This document shows, in pieces, positions 18,406 to 26,832 of a stretch of 34,896 nt of DNA (within the stretch, counting starts at the first letter, position 1; the number at the start of each line of letters is the position of its first letter). The translations under genes and the position numbers were made by a program. The stretch spans positions 1-34,896 of the forward strand of contig JAGWMP010000004.1 in assembly GCA_028871705.1 (NCBI GenBank), read 5' to 3'. The notes beneath the pieces are model-generated. The model saw only the letters and a list, made by a program, of their open reading frames with translations, was not told the origin of the DNA and did no database searches. This DNA comes from Gammaproteobacteria bacterium. Lineage in GTDB: Bacteria > Pseudomonadota > Gammaproteobacteria > Steroidobacterales > Steroidobacteraceae.

Positions 18406-19439
18406 CGACCCGGCGCGAGTTCCTCAGGACCGGCGCGGTGGCGGCGGGTGCCACCGCCGCCGCATCCGCGGCCAGTGCCGCGAGCGAGCAGACTTCCATG
18501 GCGCACAAGTACCACGGTCCCCACGAGATGCCGACCGGCGTGACGCTGCTCGCGCTGCGCAACGCCGACGGCAGCGAGACCCTCGGCGCCAAGCTCGGCG
18601 AAGACTCGGTCCTCGACGTGCGCCAGGCGTCGCGCCTCCTCGGCATGCACGCGCCGCTCACCATGGAGGAGCTGCTGCGCGAGGGCAACGCGCGCGGGCT
18701 CAACGAGCTCATCGCCGCCGCGCGGACCTCGCAGCGCGACGCGCCCGCCCTGGTGCAGGAGTCCGCCGTCACCTTCGGCCGCCTCTTCACCAATCCCGGC
18801 AAGATCGTCTGCATCGGCCTCAACTACCGCGCCCATGCGGCCGAGACCCATCTCACGCTCCCGAGCGTCCCGATCCTCTTCAACAAGTACAACAACGCGC
18901 TCGCCGCACACAACTGCACGATCACGCTGCCGCCGCGTGAGGTGTCGTACAAGTTCGACTACGAGACGGAGCTGCTGATCGTCATGGGCAGGAGCGCCCG
19001 CAACGTGCCCGAGTCGCAGGCGCTCGACTACGTGGCCGGCTACTGCACGGCGCACGACTTCTCGGCGCGCGACCTGCAGCTCGAGACCCCGAGCGTGCAG
19101 TGGATGATCGGCAAGACGCTCGATAACTTCGGGCCCATCGGCCCGTACTTCGTGTCCGCGGATCGCGTCGGCGATCCCAACAACCTCGACCTCGAGACCT
19201 ACGTGAACGGCGAGCGGCGCCAGTCCTCCAACACCCGCAACATGATCTTCAATCCGCAGAAGCTGATCGCCTACATCAGCCGCATGTGGACCCTCGAGCC
19301 CGGCGACCTCATCTGGTCCGGGACGCCGGAGGGCGTGATCCTCGGCATGCCGAAGGACCGGCAGGTGTGGCTCAAAGCCGGTGATGAGATCGTCAGCACC
19401 ATCGAGAAGCTCGGCACGCTGCGCTTCCGCCTGGCCTGA
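18402..19439 (+). CDS. Tat-exported fumarylacetoacetate hydrolase-family protein
   Basis: A 345-residue product beginning with a textbook twin-arginine signal (TTRREFLRTGAVAAG, then an Ala-rich h-region), suggesting folded export to the periplasm. The mature part is an FAH-family fold: IVCIGLNYRAHAAE, FDYETELLIVMG (metal-binding Glu pair), AHDFSARDLQ (Asp), and the closing LIWSGTPEGVILGM. The family acts on C-C bonds of diketo acids or isomerises them in aromatic-compound breakdown and is normally cytosolic, so the Tat signal is unusual. The start is the GTG at 18402 overlapping the upstream TGA; the ORF-track start at 17715 runs through the previous gene. Substrate unknown. Confidence 0.88.
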   Translation: MTTRREFLRTGAVAAGATAAASAASAASEQTSMAHKYHGPHEMPTGVTLLALRNADGSETLGAKLGEDSVLDVRQASRLLGMHAPLTMEELLREGNARGLNELIAAARTSQRDAPALVQESAVTFGRLFTNPGKIVCIGLNYRAHAAETHLTLPSVPILFNKYNNALAAHNCTITLPPREVSYKFDYETELLIVMGRSARNVPESQALDYVAGYCTAHDFSARDLQLETPSVQWMIGKTLDNFGPIGPYFVSADRVGDPNNLDLETYVNGERRQSSNTRNMIFNPQKLIAYISRMWTLEPGDLIWSGTPEGVILGMPKDRQVWLKAGDEIVSTIEKLGTLRFRLA

Positions 19440-19580
19440 GGCGTCCGCGGCGTGCGTGCCACGCCCGCGCGCATTACATTCGCTTCACGCGGTCACCCGC
19501 TTTGAAACTGTGACGTTGTGTGTTCCATGCGGCTCGCGCGCCTGCGTAGGCTGCCTCACCACCAACATCAGGGCTGGTTT

Positions 19581-20657
19581 ATGTTCAAAGCGTCGCCGCG
19601 TCTCGAGATCCAACTCGCCCCTCTCGCCGCTCTCGCGCTCGTGTGCGCGGCGACCCAGCTCACGGGTTGCGTGGTGCGCGTCGCGGCGCCGGCGCCGGCG
19701 CCGCCCCCGGTATACGTCGCGCCAGCGCCCCCCGCTGCGGCGCCCGCCGAGGCCGCGCCGGCACCCGATGCCGATGCACAGGCCTATGAGCCGCCGCCGC
19801 CGTTGCCTGAATACGAGCAGCCCCCGGTCCCGGGACCCGGCTACCTCTGGACTCCCGGCTACTGGGCGTGGGCGCCTGCCGGCTACTACTGGGTGCCGGG
19901 CACCTGGGTGATGCCGCCGCGCGTAGGCGTGCTCTGGACCCCGGGCTACTGGGGCTTCGCCGGCGGCGTGTACGTGTTCCACGCCGGCTACTGGGGCCCG
20001 CACGTCGGCTTCTACGGCGGCGTCAACTACGGCTTCGGTTACAGCGGTGTCGGTTTCGTCGGCGGCCGCTGGGCCGGCGGCGCGTTCGCCTACAACCAGT
20101 CGGTCACCAACGTCAACGTGACCGTCGTCCACAACACCTACAACGAGACCGTGGTCAACAACGTCACCGTCAACCGCGTCAGCTACAACGGCGGCGCGGG
20201 CGGCACCGCGGTGGCCCCCACCGCGCAGGAGCGCGGCTACGCGCAGGAGCCGCACTTCGCCCCGACCGCCATGCAGCAGCAGCACGTGCAGCAGGCGGCC
20301 GCCAATCCGGCGCTGCTCGCCCATAACAACGGCGGACGCCCGGCAATCGCCGCCACCCCGCGGCCCGCGGCCTTCAATGCGCCGGGTGTCATCGGCGCGC
20401 ATGGCGCCAACGCCGCGGCCACCGCCATTGCCAATCGCGCGCCCGGCCGTAACTACGGCGGGCCAGGCGCCCCGAACGGCAACCGCAACCACGGAGCGCA
20501 GGGCGGCCGCACGCAGGCTGCGGGTAACTACGGCCGCCCGCAGCAGGCCGCCGCGGGCAAGCCGCAGGGACCGCGACCGCAGCAGCAGAAAGCTGCCCGG
20601 CCGAAGAAGACTCCGGCCGAGAACGGCCGCCGCGAGCCGCAGACGGCACAGCGCTAA
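19581..20657 (+). CDS. WXXGXW-repeat exported lipoprotein
   Basis: A 358-residue protein with a signal sequence ending LTGC (lipobox), then an Ala/Pro-rich spacer. From about residue 85 it has repeats of aromatic-Gly-Trp type (LWTPGYWAW, YYWVPGTW, LWTPGYWGF, FHAGYWG). A Gly/Tyr-rich run, an Asn/Val-rich run (VNVTVVHNTYNETVVNN) and a long Gln/Asn/Gly/Ala-rich, basic tail with NYGG/NYGR motifs follow. The order matches the YXWGXW/WXXGXW-repeat family, surface or periplasmic proteins of unknown function. The ATG at 19581 gives the signal peptide; the 21 extra residues in the ORF track lack one. A single gene between two intergenic gaps. Confidence 0.85.
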   Translation: MFKASPRLEIQLAPLAALALVCAATQLTGCVVRVAAPAPAPPPVYVAPAPPAAAPAEAAPAPDADAQAYEPPPPLPEYEQPPVPGPGYLWTPGYWAWAPAGYYWVPGTWVMPPRVGVLWTPGYWGFAGGVYVFHAGYWGPHVGFYGGVNYGFGYSGVGFVGGRWAGGAFAYNQSVTNVNVTVVHNTYNETVVNNVTVNRVSYNGGAGGTAVAPTAQERGYAQEPHFAPTAMQQQHVQQAAANPALLAHNNGGRPAIAATPRPAAFNAPGVIGAHGANAAATAIANRAPGRNYGGPGAPNGNRNHGAQGGRTQAAGNYGRPQQAAAGKPQGPRPQQQKAARPKKTPAENGRREPQTAQR

Positions 20658-20687
20658 GTCGAATCCCTGCCCGTTTCGTTTGGAGCG

Positions 20688-22151
20688 TCAGCGAATGCCC
20701 ACCTGGCCGCGCACCGCCTCGACGAGGCGGGCGGGGTCGTAGCCCTGCCCGTCCCTGAACACCACGACGACGTTCTCCAGGTCCTCGATGTGCGCCGCGG
20801 GGTTGCCGCGCACCAGGATGAGATCGGCGTGTTTGCCGGCGGCGATGCTGCCGATGTCGCCATCGCGGCCGAGGAAGCGAGCGCCGTTTTGCGTGCCGAC
20901 TTCAATGGCCTCGAGCGGCGTGAAGCCCGCCTCCACCAGCAGCTCGATCTCGCGCTGATCGCCGAACCCTGGCAGTACGCCGCCGGCACCGGTCGGATCC
21001 GGCCCGGCGAGCAGCAACCCGCCGGCCGCGGCGAACGCCCGTTCGAAGTCCATCTCGAGACGCAACAGCTTCGCCGGCGTGGCGTTCGCCGGGTCGAGGC
21101 TCGCGCGAAAGCTGAGATAACTGTCGCGCGCCGCGACCGACATGGCATCCAGCGTGCGGCGCTGCGCGGGCGGCCGCCCCGGCACGCCGAGCTCGAACAC
21201 CGGCAGCGTCGAGGTGACCGCCACGTGGTGGGCGATCAGCGCGTGGATCAGCCCGGTGACCCCGGCATCGCTCACTTTCCTGGTCAGCCAGGCAGCGCTC
21301 ACGGCGCCACCCTCCGGGCAGCGATCGCTCTGACGGTTGGCGACGAACTCGCTGTCGGTATACACCGGGCCGTGCTCGAGGTCGTCGACGCCGGCGGCGA
21401 TCGCCTCCGGCCAGCTCACCGAGCACAGGTGTGCCGTGATCTTCAGGCCGTGCCGGTGCGCGGCCGCCGCGGCGGCGGCGAGCTCGGCGCGCGTGATGTT
21501 CATGTAGGCCTTGAACGAGGTCATGCCGGTCGCGGCCCAGTAGTCGACGAAGCGGCCGGCCTCCTCGGGACCTGAGAGCTCGTGCATCTGCGCGAAGAAG
21601 GTGCCGGCGCCCTCCAGATACGGCGCGGTCACGTCGATATGCGGACCCGGGAGCGCCCCGGCCTCGATGCGCGAGCGCACCTTCAGATCCGTGTACGGCT
21701 CGATGCTGCCCGTGGTACGCAGCGTGGTCACGCCTGCCGCCAGGTACAGCCGCGGCGCCGAGTACGGAATCTCGTTCACGACGAAGCCCGGCTCGATGCC
21801 TGCGGGCGAGTTGCGCTGCGTGTCGCGCGAGGCCGTGTAGAACAGGTGATCGTGCATGCCGACGAGACCCGGCAGCACCGTGTGCCCGATGTAGTCGCGC
21901 ACCAGCGCATCGGACGGGATCGGCGTGCTCGCCTCGGGCCCGAGCGCACTGATGCGGCCGTCCTGGATGATGAGCGTCTGGTCGGTGCGCGGCGCCGCCC
22001 CCGTGCCGTCGATCACCTCGACGTGACGCAGCGCCAGGACCGGCGCATGCAGCACGACGTAGGCCGCGGCATCGATCGGGCCCGCCGCGAAACCCGGCGC
22101 CGCCAGGATCGCCGGCAGGACGCAAAGAATGCAACGCACTGAGGCACGCAC
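20688..22151 (-). CDS. Exported metal-dependent amidohydrolase
   Basis: A 487-residue protein with an N-terminal signal peptide (VRASVRCILCVLPAILAAPGFAA). It has the amidohydrolase superfamily metal ligands: GMHDHLFY (HxH), a possible bridging Lys in TSFKAYMN, KITAHLCS and DLEHGP (two His) and the Asp in AGPDPTG. The closing ARFLGRDGDIGSIAAGKHADLILV is typical of the imidazolonepropionase/prolidase-like branch. These enzymes hydrolyse amide or ester bonds, often in dipeptides. The ORF track begins at a TTG (22181), but the GTG at 22151 follows GGGAG at eight bases and gives a better signal. It stands alone downstream of der on the same strand. Substrate not determinable. Confidence 0.88.
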   Translation of the reverse strand: MRASVRCILCVLPAILAAPGFAAGPIDAAAYVVLHAPVLALRHVEVIDGTGAAPRTDQTLIIQDGRISALGPEASTPIPSDALVRDYIGHTVLPGLVGMHDHLFYTASRDTQRNSPAGIEPGFVVNEIPYSAPRLYLAAGVTTLRTTGSIEPYTDLKVRSRIEAGALPGPHIDVTAPYLEGAGTFFAQMHELSGPEEAGRFVDYWAATGMTSFKAYMNITRAELAAAAAAAHRHGLKITAHLCSVSWPEAIAAGVDDLEHGPVYTDSEFVANRQSDRCPEGGAVSAAWLTRKVSDAGVTGLIHALIAHHVAVTSTLPVFELGVPGRPPAQRRTLDAMSVAARDSYLSFRASLDPANATPAKLLRLEMDFERAFAAAGGLLLAGPDPTGAGGVLPGFGDQREIELLVEAGFTPLEAIEVGTQNGARFLGRDGDIGSIAAGKHADLILVRGNPAAHIEDLENVVVVFRDGQGYDPARLVEAVRGQVGIR

Positions 22152-22238
22152 GACAGGCACTCCCGCGACTCTAAAGGTCAATGGTAGCCGACTTACGGGT
22201 GCGCGCCGCCGCCTGCGCCGCCGGCAGCAGGCGCGGTT

Positions 22239-23630
22239 TCAGCGCTTGCGCCGCGGCGCGCGCTGACGCTCCTTGCCTCGCTCCTTGCCCCTGACGGGGC
22301 GTTTACCGCGCCGCTCCCGGTCGTACGGATTGGAGTCGGTGCGGTACTCGATCGCCACGGGCGTCGCGTACAGATCGTAGGTCTTGCGAAACACGTTCGC
22401 GAGGTAGCGCGTGTAGGCCTCGGGGACCGAGGCGGTCTGGTTGCCGTGAATGATGATGCGCGGCGGGTTGCGGCCGCCCTGGTGCGCGTAGCGCAGCTTG
22501 ATGCGCCGGCCGTGGACCAGCGGCGGCTGGTGCACCGTGAGCGCGTGCTCGAGCGTGCGGGTGAGCTCGCGGGTGGACATGGCGCGCATCGCGGCCTCGA
22601 AAGCCCGCACCGTCGCACGGATGAGGTCGCCGACGCCGCTGCCGTGGCGCGCCGAGATGAAAAAGAGCGGCGCGAACGGCACGAAGTCGAGCTTCAGGGC
22701 GAGTTGGCGCTCGATGTCGGCGCGCTGCTCCTGCGGGATGCCGTCCCACTTGTTGACCGCGATGAGCAGTGCGCGCCCGCGCTCGAGCGCGATCCCGAGG
22801 ACGCTCGCGTCCTGCTCGGCGACGGTGTCGTGTGCGTCCAGCACCAGGATCACGACGTTGGCCTCATCGATGGCCTGGAGCGTCTTGGCAACGCTGGCGC
22901 GCTCGACCGCGTCCTCGACCCGGGCGCGGCGGCGCACGCCGGCGGTGTCGATGAGGACGAAGCGGCGCCCGTCGCGCTCGAAGGGGACGAGGATGCTGTC
23001 GCGGGTCGTGCCCGGCTCCGCGCTCGCGATGACGCGCTCCTCGCCGAGGAGGCGATTCACCAGCGTCGACTTGCCGACGTTGGGGCGGCCGATGACGGCG
23101 ATGCGGATCGCGCCGTCGGCGCCGTCCTCGGGGGGCTGCGGCTCACAGCCCGCCAGCACCTGCTCCATCAGGCTCTCGCAGCCCTGGCTGTGAGCCGCCG
23201 AGACGGCGTGCGGCTCGCCGAGCCCGAGCGCATGAAAGTCGCTTCCGGCGACGTCGGCGTCGAGTCCCTCGGCCTTGTTGAGCGCGAGCGTCACGGGCTT
23301 GCCCGAGCGGCGCAACTCGCGCGCCACGAAGTGGTCCTCGGGGGAGAGTCCGCCGCGCGCATCCAGCACGAACACGAGGCGGTCGGCCTCGGCCACGGCG
23401 CGCTCGGTCTGGGCGCGCATCTGCGCCTCGAGGCCGGTGGGATTCTCGATGAGCCCGCCGGTGTCGATGACCACGTAGGGAACGGGGCCTACGCGCCCGA
23501 AGCCGTATTGCCGGTCGCGGGTGAGGCCGGGGACATCCGCGACGATCGCATCGCGCGTGCCCGTGAGGACGTTGAACAGCGTCGACTTGCCGACGTTCGG
23601 GCGGCCGACGAGCGCGATGACCGGAAGCAT
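22239..23630 (-). CDS. der: Ribosome-assembly GTPase Der (EngA)
   Basis: Double-GTPase needed for 50S subunit maturation. The 463 residues hold G domain 1 (P-loop GRPNVGKSTLFN, DTGG), G domain 2 (GRPNVGKSTLVN, DTAGVRRRA, NKWD), and a C-terminal KH-like domain (about 350-440) with RYAHQGGRNPPRIIIHGN, followed by a basic tail (RRGKRPVRGKERGKERQR). The specificity motif of G domain 1 reads NKAE rather than NKxD. It is the last gene of the hisS-yfgM-bamB-der run and starts 41 bases after bamB. A GC-rich hairpin without a T-run lies after the stop. Confidence 0.97.
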   Translation of the reverse strand: MLPVIALVGRPNVGKSTLFNVLTGTRDAIVADVPGLTRDRQYGFGRVGPVPYVVIDTGGLIENPTGLEAQMRAQTERAVAEADRLVFVLDARGGLSPEDHFVARELRRSGKPVTLALNKAEGLDADVAGSDFHALGLGEPHAVSAAHSQGCESLMEQVLAGCEPQPPEDGADGAIRIAVIGRPNVGKSTLVNRLLGEERVIASAEPGTTRDSILVPFERDGRRFVLIDTAGVRRRARVEDAVERASVAKTLQAIDEANVVILVLDAHDTVAEQDASVLGIALERGRALLIAVNKWDGIPQEQRADIERQLALKLDFVPFAPLFFISARHGSGVGDLIRATVRAFEAAMRAMSTRELTRTLEHALTVHQPPLVHGRRIKLRYAHQGGRNPPRIIIHGNQTASVPEAYTRYLANVFRKTYDLYATPVAIEYRTDSNPYDRERRGKRPVRGKERGKERQRAPRRKR

Positions 23631-23670
23631 GGGAGCCGGGCGCGGCGCGACAGCGGCGGCCGCGGCGACG

Positions 23671-24843
23671 CTACTTGCGCGCGACCGCGAGCGGCGTCAC
23701 GCGAAAGGCGCTGATCTGCCCGCGGTCGTTCACCACCAGCACCAGGTCGCCGACCACCAGCGGGGTGGTGCTGACGCGCACCTTGCCCGAGGAGACGCGC
23801 GCGGCCAGGGCGCCGGTCGCCTTGTCGAGGAAGTGCACGTAGCCCTGGTAGTCGGCCGCGACCAGCGCGTTGGCCTCGTCCATGACGGCGGGCTCGGTCA
23901 GCCCGCGATGCAACAGCGCCTTCTGCCGCCACAGCTCCGCGCCCGTGCGGGTGCGCAGTGCCGCGATCTCCCCGTCGGCGGTCGCCATGTACAGGGTATC
24001 GTCGTCGAGGGTGAGACTGCGGTAGCTCGAGGCATCGTGCGACCACCAGACCTGGCCGGTGTCGAGCGCCAGCATCGCGACCTTGCCCTGGAAGCCGACG
24101 GTGTAGACGTCCTGGCCGGCGACGCGCACCGCGGTGTCGATGTCGTCCATGCGCTCGAGCTCGGTGCGGCCGTGCGGCGGGGCGATGTTCGCCTCCCACT
24201 GCACCGCGCCGTCGGCGGCGCTGACCGCGAGCACGCGGCCGTTGTCGAAACCGCACAGCACGAGGTCGCCGGCGATCACCGGGCGCGCCGTGCCGCGCAG
24301 CGACAGCCGCGGCACCTGCTGCTGCTGCACCCACAGCTCGTGACCGTCGGCGGGACTCAGCGCGTGCAGCTTGCCGTCGACCGTGCGCAGCGCGATCAGA
24401 TGCTCGGAGATGGCCGCGGGCGCGAGCACCTCGCCGCTGACGCGCACCCACCAGCGGGTCGCGCCGTTGCCGGCGTCGAGGGCAAACAGCCGGCCGTCGC
24501 TCGTGCCGATCAGTACCAGCCCCGCGCCCGCCGCGGTGCCGCCCGAGAGCGGCGCCTTGAGGCGCACGCGCCAGACGCTCTTGCCGGAGGCGAGCTCGAG
24601 GGCGGTGACGTCGCCCTTGTGGCCGGCGGCGTAGACGCGGTCGCCGTCGACGGAGATACCGAGCGCGAGGCGCAGCGGAATCGCCTTCTTGTCGTCGACG
24701 GTGGCGCTCCACACCCGCGCGACGTGCAGCGTGGCGGTGACCGGGGTCAGCTTGGCGGGCTGGTCGATCTCCTTGTCCTTGGAGCAGGCGGCGACGGCGA
24801 GCAGCAGCGCCAGCATCCAGATCGTGTGTCGCAGGGTGCGCAT
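23671..24843 (-). CDS. bamB: Outer-membrane protein assembly factor BamB
   Basis: Lipoprotein subunit of the BAM complex, which folds beta-barrel proteins into the outer membrane. The 390-residue length is normal. A signal ending LLAVAACSK (lipobox VAAC) leads to an eight-bladed beta-propeller whose PQQ-like repeats are visible as GDVTALELASGKSVWRV, GRLFALDAGNGATRWWV, GKLHALSPADGHELW and GEIAALRTRTGAELW. The ATG at 24843 follows the yfgM stop by three bases. Placement between yfgM and der is the standard gammaproteobacterial arrangement. Confidence 0.96.
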   Translation of the reverse strand: MRTLRHTIWMLALLLAVAACSKDKEIDQPAKLTPVTATLHVARVWSATVDDKKAIPLRLALGISVDGDRVYAAGHKGDVTALELASGKSVWRVRLKAPLSGGTAAGAGLVLIGTSDGRLFALDAGNGATRWWVRVSGEVLAPAAISEHLIALRTVDGKLHALSPADGHELWVQQQQVPRLSLRGTARPVIAGDLVLCGFDNGRVLAVSAADGAVQWEANIAPPHGRTELERMDDIDTAVRVAGQDVYTVGFQGKVAMLALDTGQVWWSHDASSYRSLTLDDDTLYMATADGEIAALRTRTGAELWRQKALLHRGLTEPAVMDEANALVAADYQGYVHFLDKATGALAARVSSGKVRVSTTPLVVGDLVLVVNDRGQISAFRVTPLAVARK

Positions 24844-24846
24844 GGC

Positions 24847-25545
24847 TTACTTCGTGACGGTGACGGTGGCGGCCGGCGCGGGCGCGGCGGTGGTGTGTGC
24901 GGCGCCCGGCGCGGCGGCGGGGGCATCGGCGGAGAGATCGGCGATCTTCAGGTTGAGGAGCGCCGTGTCGCCCTCGGCGCCGCCGAGCGCGCTGCGGTAC
25001 TCCTCGAGCGCCGCGGCCTTGTCGCCCTTGGCATAGAAAATGTCGCCGCGCACCTCGGCGTAACGCGGCGCGAAGGCTCCGGGCTCAACCGCGTTCAGCG
25101 TGGCGAGCGCCGCGTCGGGCTTGCCCTGGGCGATCTCGACCCGCGCCAGGCGCAAGCGCGCCACCAGCGCGAGCTCGTGGTCCCTGGAGCCGGTCGCGAC
25201 GGTCTCGAGCTCGTGCACCGCCTTGTCGAGCTCGTTACCCTCGACGTACACGCGCGCCGCGAGCATCTTGCCCTGATCGGCGTAGGGTGAGCCCGGGAAG
25301 GCGCGCTCGAGCTCCCCGAGGCGGGTGAAGGCCTGGGTGCGGTCGCCCTTCTCCAGCGCCTCGATCATGCGGGTGTAGGCGGCGCTCGCCGCGATGCCGC
25401 GCGCATCCTGTCGCCCCTGCCACCAGCGCCAGCCCTGGAATCCGGCGACGACCAGCGCCACCGCGACGAGCACCGACAGGGCGTTCTCGCGGATCCAGGT
25501 GCGGATCTGCTCCCATTGTTCTTTATCGGACAGATACTCGCTCAC
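24847..25545 (-). CDS. yfgM: YfgM-like ancillary translocon/tetratricopeptide protein
   Basis: A 232-residue inner-membrane protein with a short cytosolic N-terminus (YLSDKEQWEQIRTWIREN), one membrane helix (ALSVLVAVALVVAGFQGWRWW) and a periplasmic TPR-like region. In E. coli YfgM binds the SecYEG translocon and periplasmic chaperones. The segments RMIEALEKGDRTQAFTRLGELERAFPGS and LRLARVEIAQGKPDAALATL are TPR-like. The GTG start at 25545 directly follows the hisS TGA. The last 35 residues are Ala/Pro-rich. Confidence 0.92.
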   Translation of the reverse strand: MSEYLSDKEQWEQIRTWIRENALSVLVAVALVVAGFQGWRWWQGRQDARGIAASAAYTRMIEALEKGDRTQAFTRLGELERAFPGSPYADQGKMLAARVYVEGNELDKAVHELETVATGSRDHELALVARLRLARVEIAQGKPDAALATLNAVEPGAFAPRYAEVRGDIFYAKGDKAAALEEYRSALGGAEGDTALLNLKIADLSADAPAAAPGAAHTTAAPAPAATVTVTK

Positions 25546-26832
25546 TCAGCCACTCCCTAGTCCCGCCAGCGCCGCCTCGACCCCCGCCGCCAGCGCCCCG
25601 ATGGGGCACTCGCTCTGACCCGATTCGACGCGCAAAGGTTTCATCGCCACGACGCCGCGCGCGAGCTCGTCGTCGCCGATGATCAGTGCCAGCGCCGCGC
25701 CGCTCTTGTCGGCCCGGCGGAACTGCGCCTTGAAGTTGCCGCCGCCGGCGTTGAGCTCGAAGCGCAGCCGCGGCGCCTCGCTGCGCAGCCGCTCGACGAT
25801 GGCGAGCGCCTCGGCCGCGGCCCGCTCGCCGCTCACCACCACGTACACGTCGGGGACGGCAGCCGCGGGCGTGCCCCCGGCGGCCGTGAGCAGCGCGACG
25901 AGCCGCTCGACACCCATGGCGAAGCCGACCGCGGGGGTCGCTTCCCCGCCGAGCTGCGCGATCAGCCCGTCGTAACGGCCGCCGGAGCATACGGCATTCT
26001 GGGCGCCGGTGGACGTCGTGACCCACTCGAACACCGTGCGGTTGTAGTAGTCGAGGCCGCGCACCAGGCGCGGGTTGATCTTGTAAAGCACGCCGACCGC
26101 ATCGAGCATGCGCCCGAGCGCCTCGAAGTGCTCGCGCGATTCGGCGTCGAGGTGCTCGGTGAGCAGCGGTGCGCCGGCGATCAGCTCCTGCATGTCGGGG
26201 TTCTTGCTGTCGAGGATGCGCAGCGGATTGCCGGCGAGGCGGCGGCGGCTGTCGGCATCGAGCCGCGACTCGTGGCGCTCGAAGTACTCGATGAGGCGCG
26301 CGCGGTAGGCGCGGCGGCTCTCGGGCGTACCGAGAGAGTTGATCTCGAGCGTGAGGCCGCCGATCCCGAGCCGCTGCCACAGGCGGGCGCTGAGCGCGAT
26401 CAGCTCCGCATCGACGTCCGGACCCGGGCAGCCCACCGCCTCGACGTCCACCTGCCAGAACTGGCGGTAGCGGCCGGCCTGGGGCGCTTCGTGGCGGAAC
26501 ATGGGACCTGAGCACCAGAGCTTGTGGCGCGCCCCGCGCAGCATGCGATTGGAGATGAGGGCGCGCACGATGCCGGCGGTCGCCTCGGGCCGCAGCGTCA
26601 GGCTGTCGCCGCCGCGATCGGTGAAGGTATACATCTCCTTGCCGACCACATCGGTGTGCTCGCCGATCGCGCGCTTGAAGAGCTCGGTGCGCTCGAGCAG
26701 CGGCACCCGGATCTCCTCGTAGCCGTAGGCCGTGAGCAGTGCCCGCGTCACCGCCTCGAAGTGCTGCCAGGCGCCGATTTCGGCCGGCAGCACGTCGTTC
26801 ATGCCGCGCACGGGCTGAATTTCCCCGGACAC
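25546..26832 (-). CDS. hisS: Histidyl-tRNA synthetase
   Basis: Charges tRNA-His with histidine, class II synthetase. The 428 residues match the usual size. Motif 1 region begins PVRGMNDVLP; motif 2 is seen as MYTFTDRGGDSLTLRPEATA and MFRHEAPQAGRYRQFWQ; the histidine-binding motifs are LVRGLDYYNRTVFEW and VCSGGRYDGLI; motif 3 is GFAMGVERLV. The anticodon-binding domain occupies the last 100 residues. The GTG at 26832 immediately follows the rodZ TGA (TGA-GTG), suggesting translational coupling. The usual ispG gene between rodZ and hisS is absent. Confidence 0.97.
   Translation of the reverse strand: MSGEIQPVRGMNDVLPAEIGAWQHFEAVTRALLTAYGYEEIRVPLLERTELFKRAIGEHTDVVGKEMYTFTDRGGDSLTLRPEATAGIVRALISNRMLRGARHKLWCSGPMFRHEAPQAGRYRQFWQVDVEAVGCPGPDVDAELIALSARLWQRLGIGGLTLEINSLGTPESRRAYRARLIEYFERHESRLDADSRRRLAGNPLRILDSKNPDMQELIAGAPLLTEHLDAESREHFEALGRMLDAVGVLYKINPRLVRGLDYYNRTVFEWVTTSTGAQNAVCSGGRYDGLIAQLGGEATPAVGFAMGVERLVALLTAAGGTPAAAVPDVYVVVSGERAAAEALAIVERLRSEAPRLRFELNAGGGNFKAQFRRADKSGAALALIIGDDELARGVVAMKPLRVESGQSECPIGALAAGVEAALAGLGSG

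Noticed and set aside
19451-19467. GGCGTG/CACGCC hairpin after the FAH gene as a terminator
   Set aside because: Short stem with no following T-run; such hairpins are frequent by chance at this GC content.
22209-22232. Hairpin CGCCTGC/GCAGGCG after der as a terminator
   Set aside because: Loop of about ten bases and no T-run; could still matter for Rho-dependent ending but cannot be supported.
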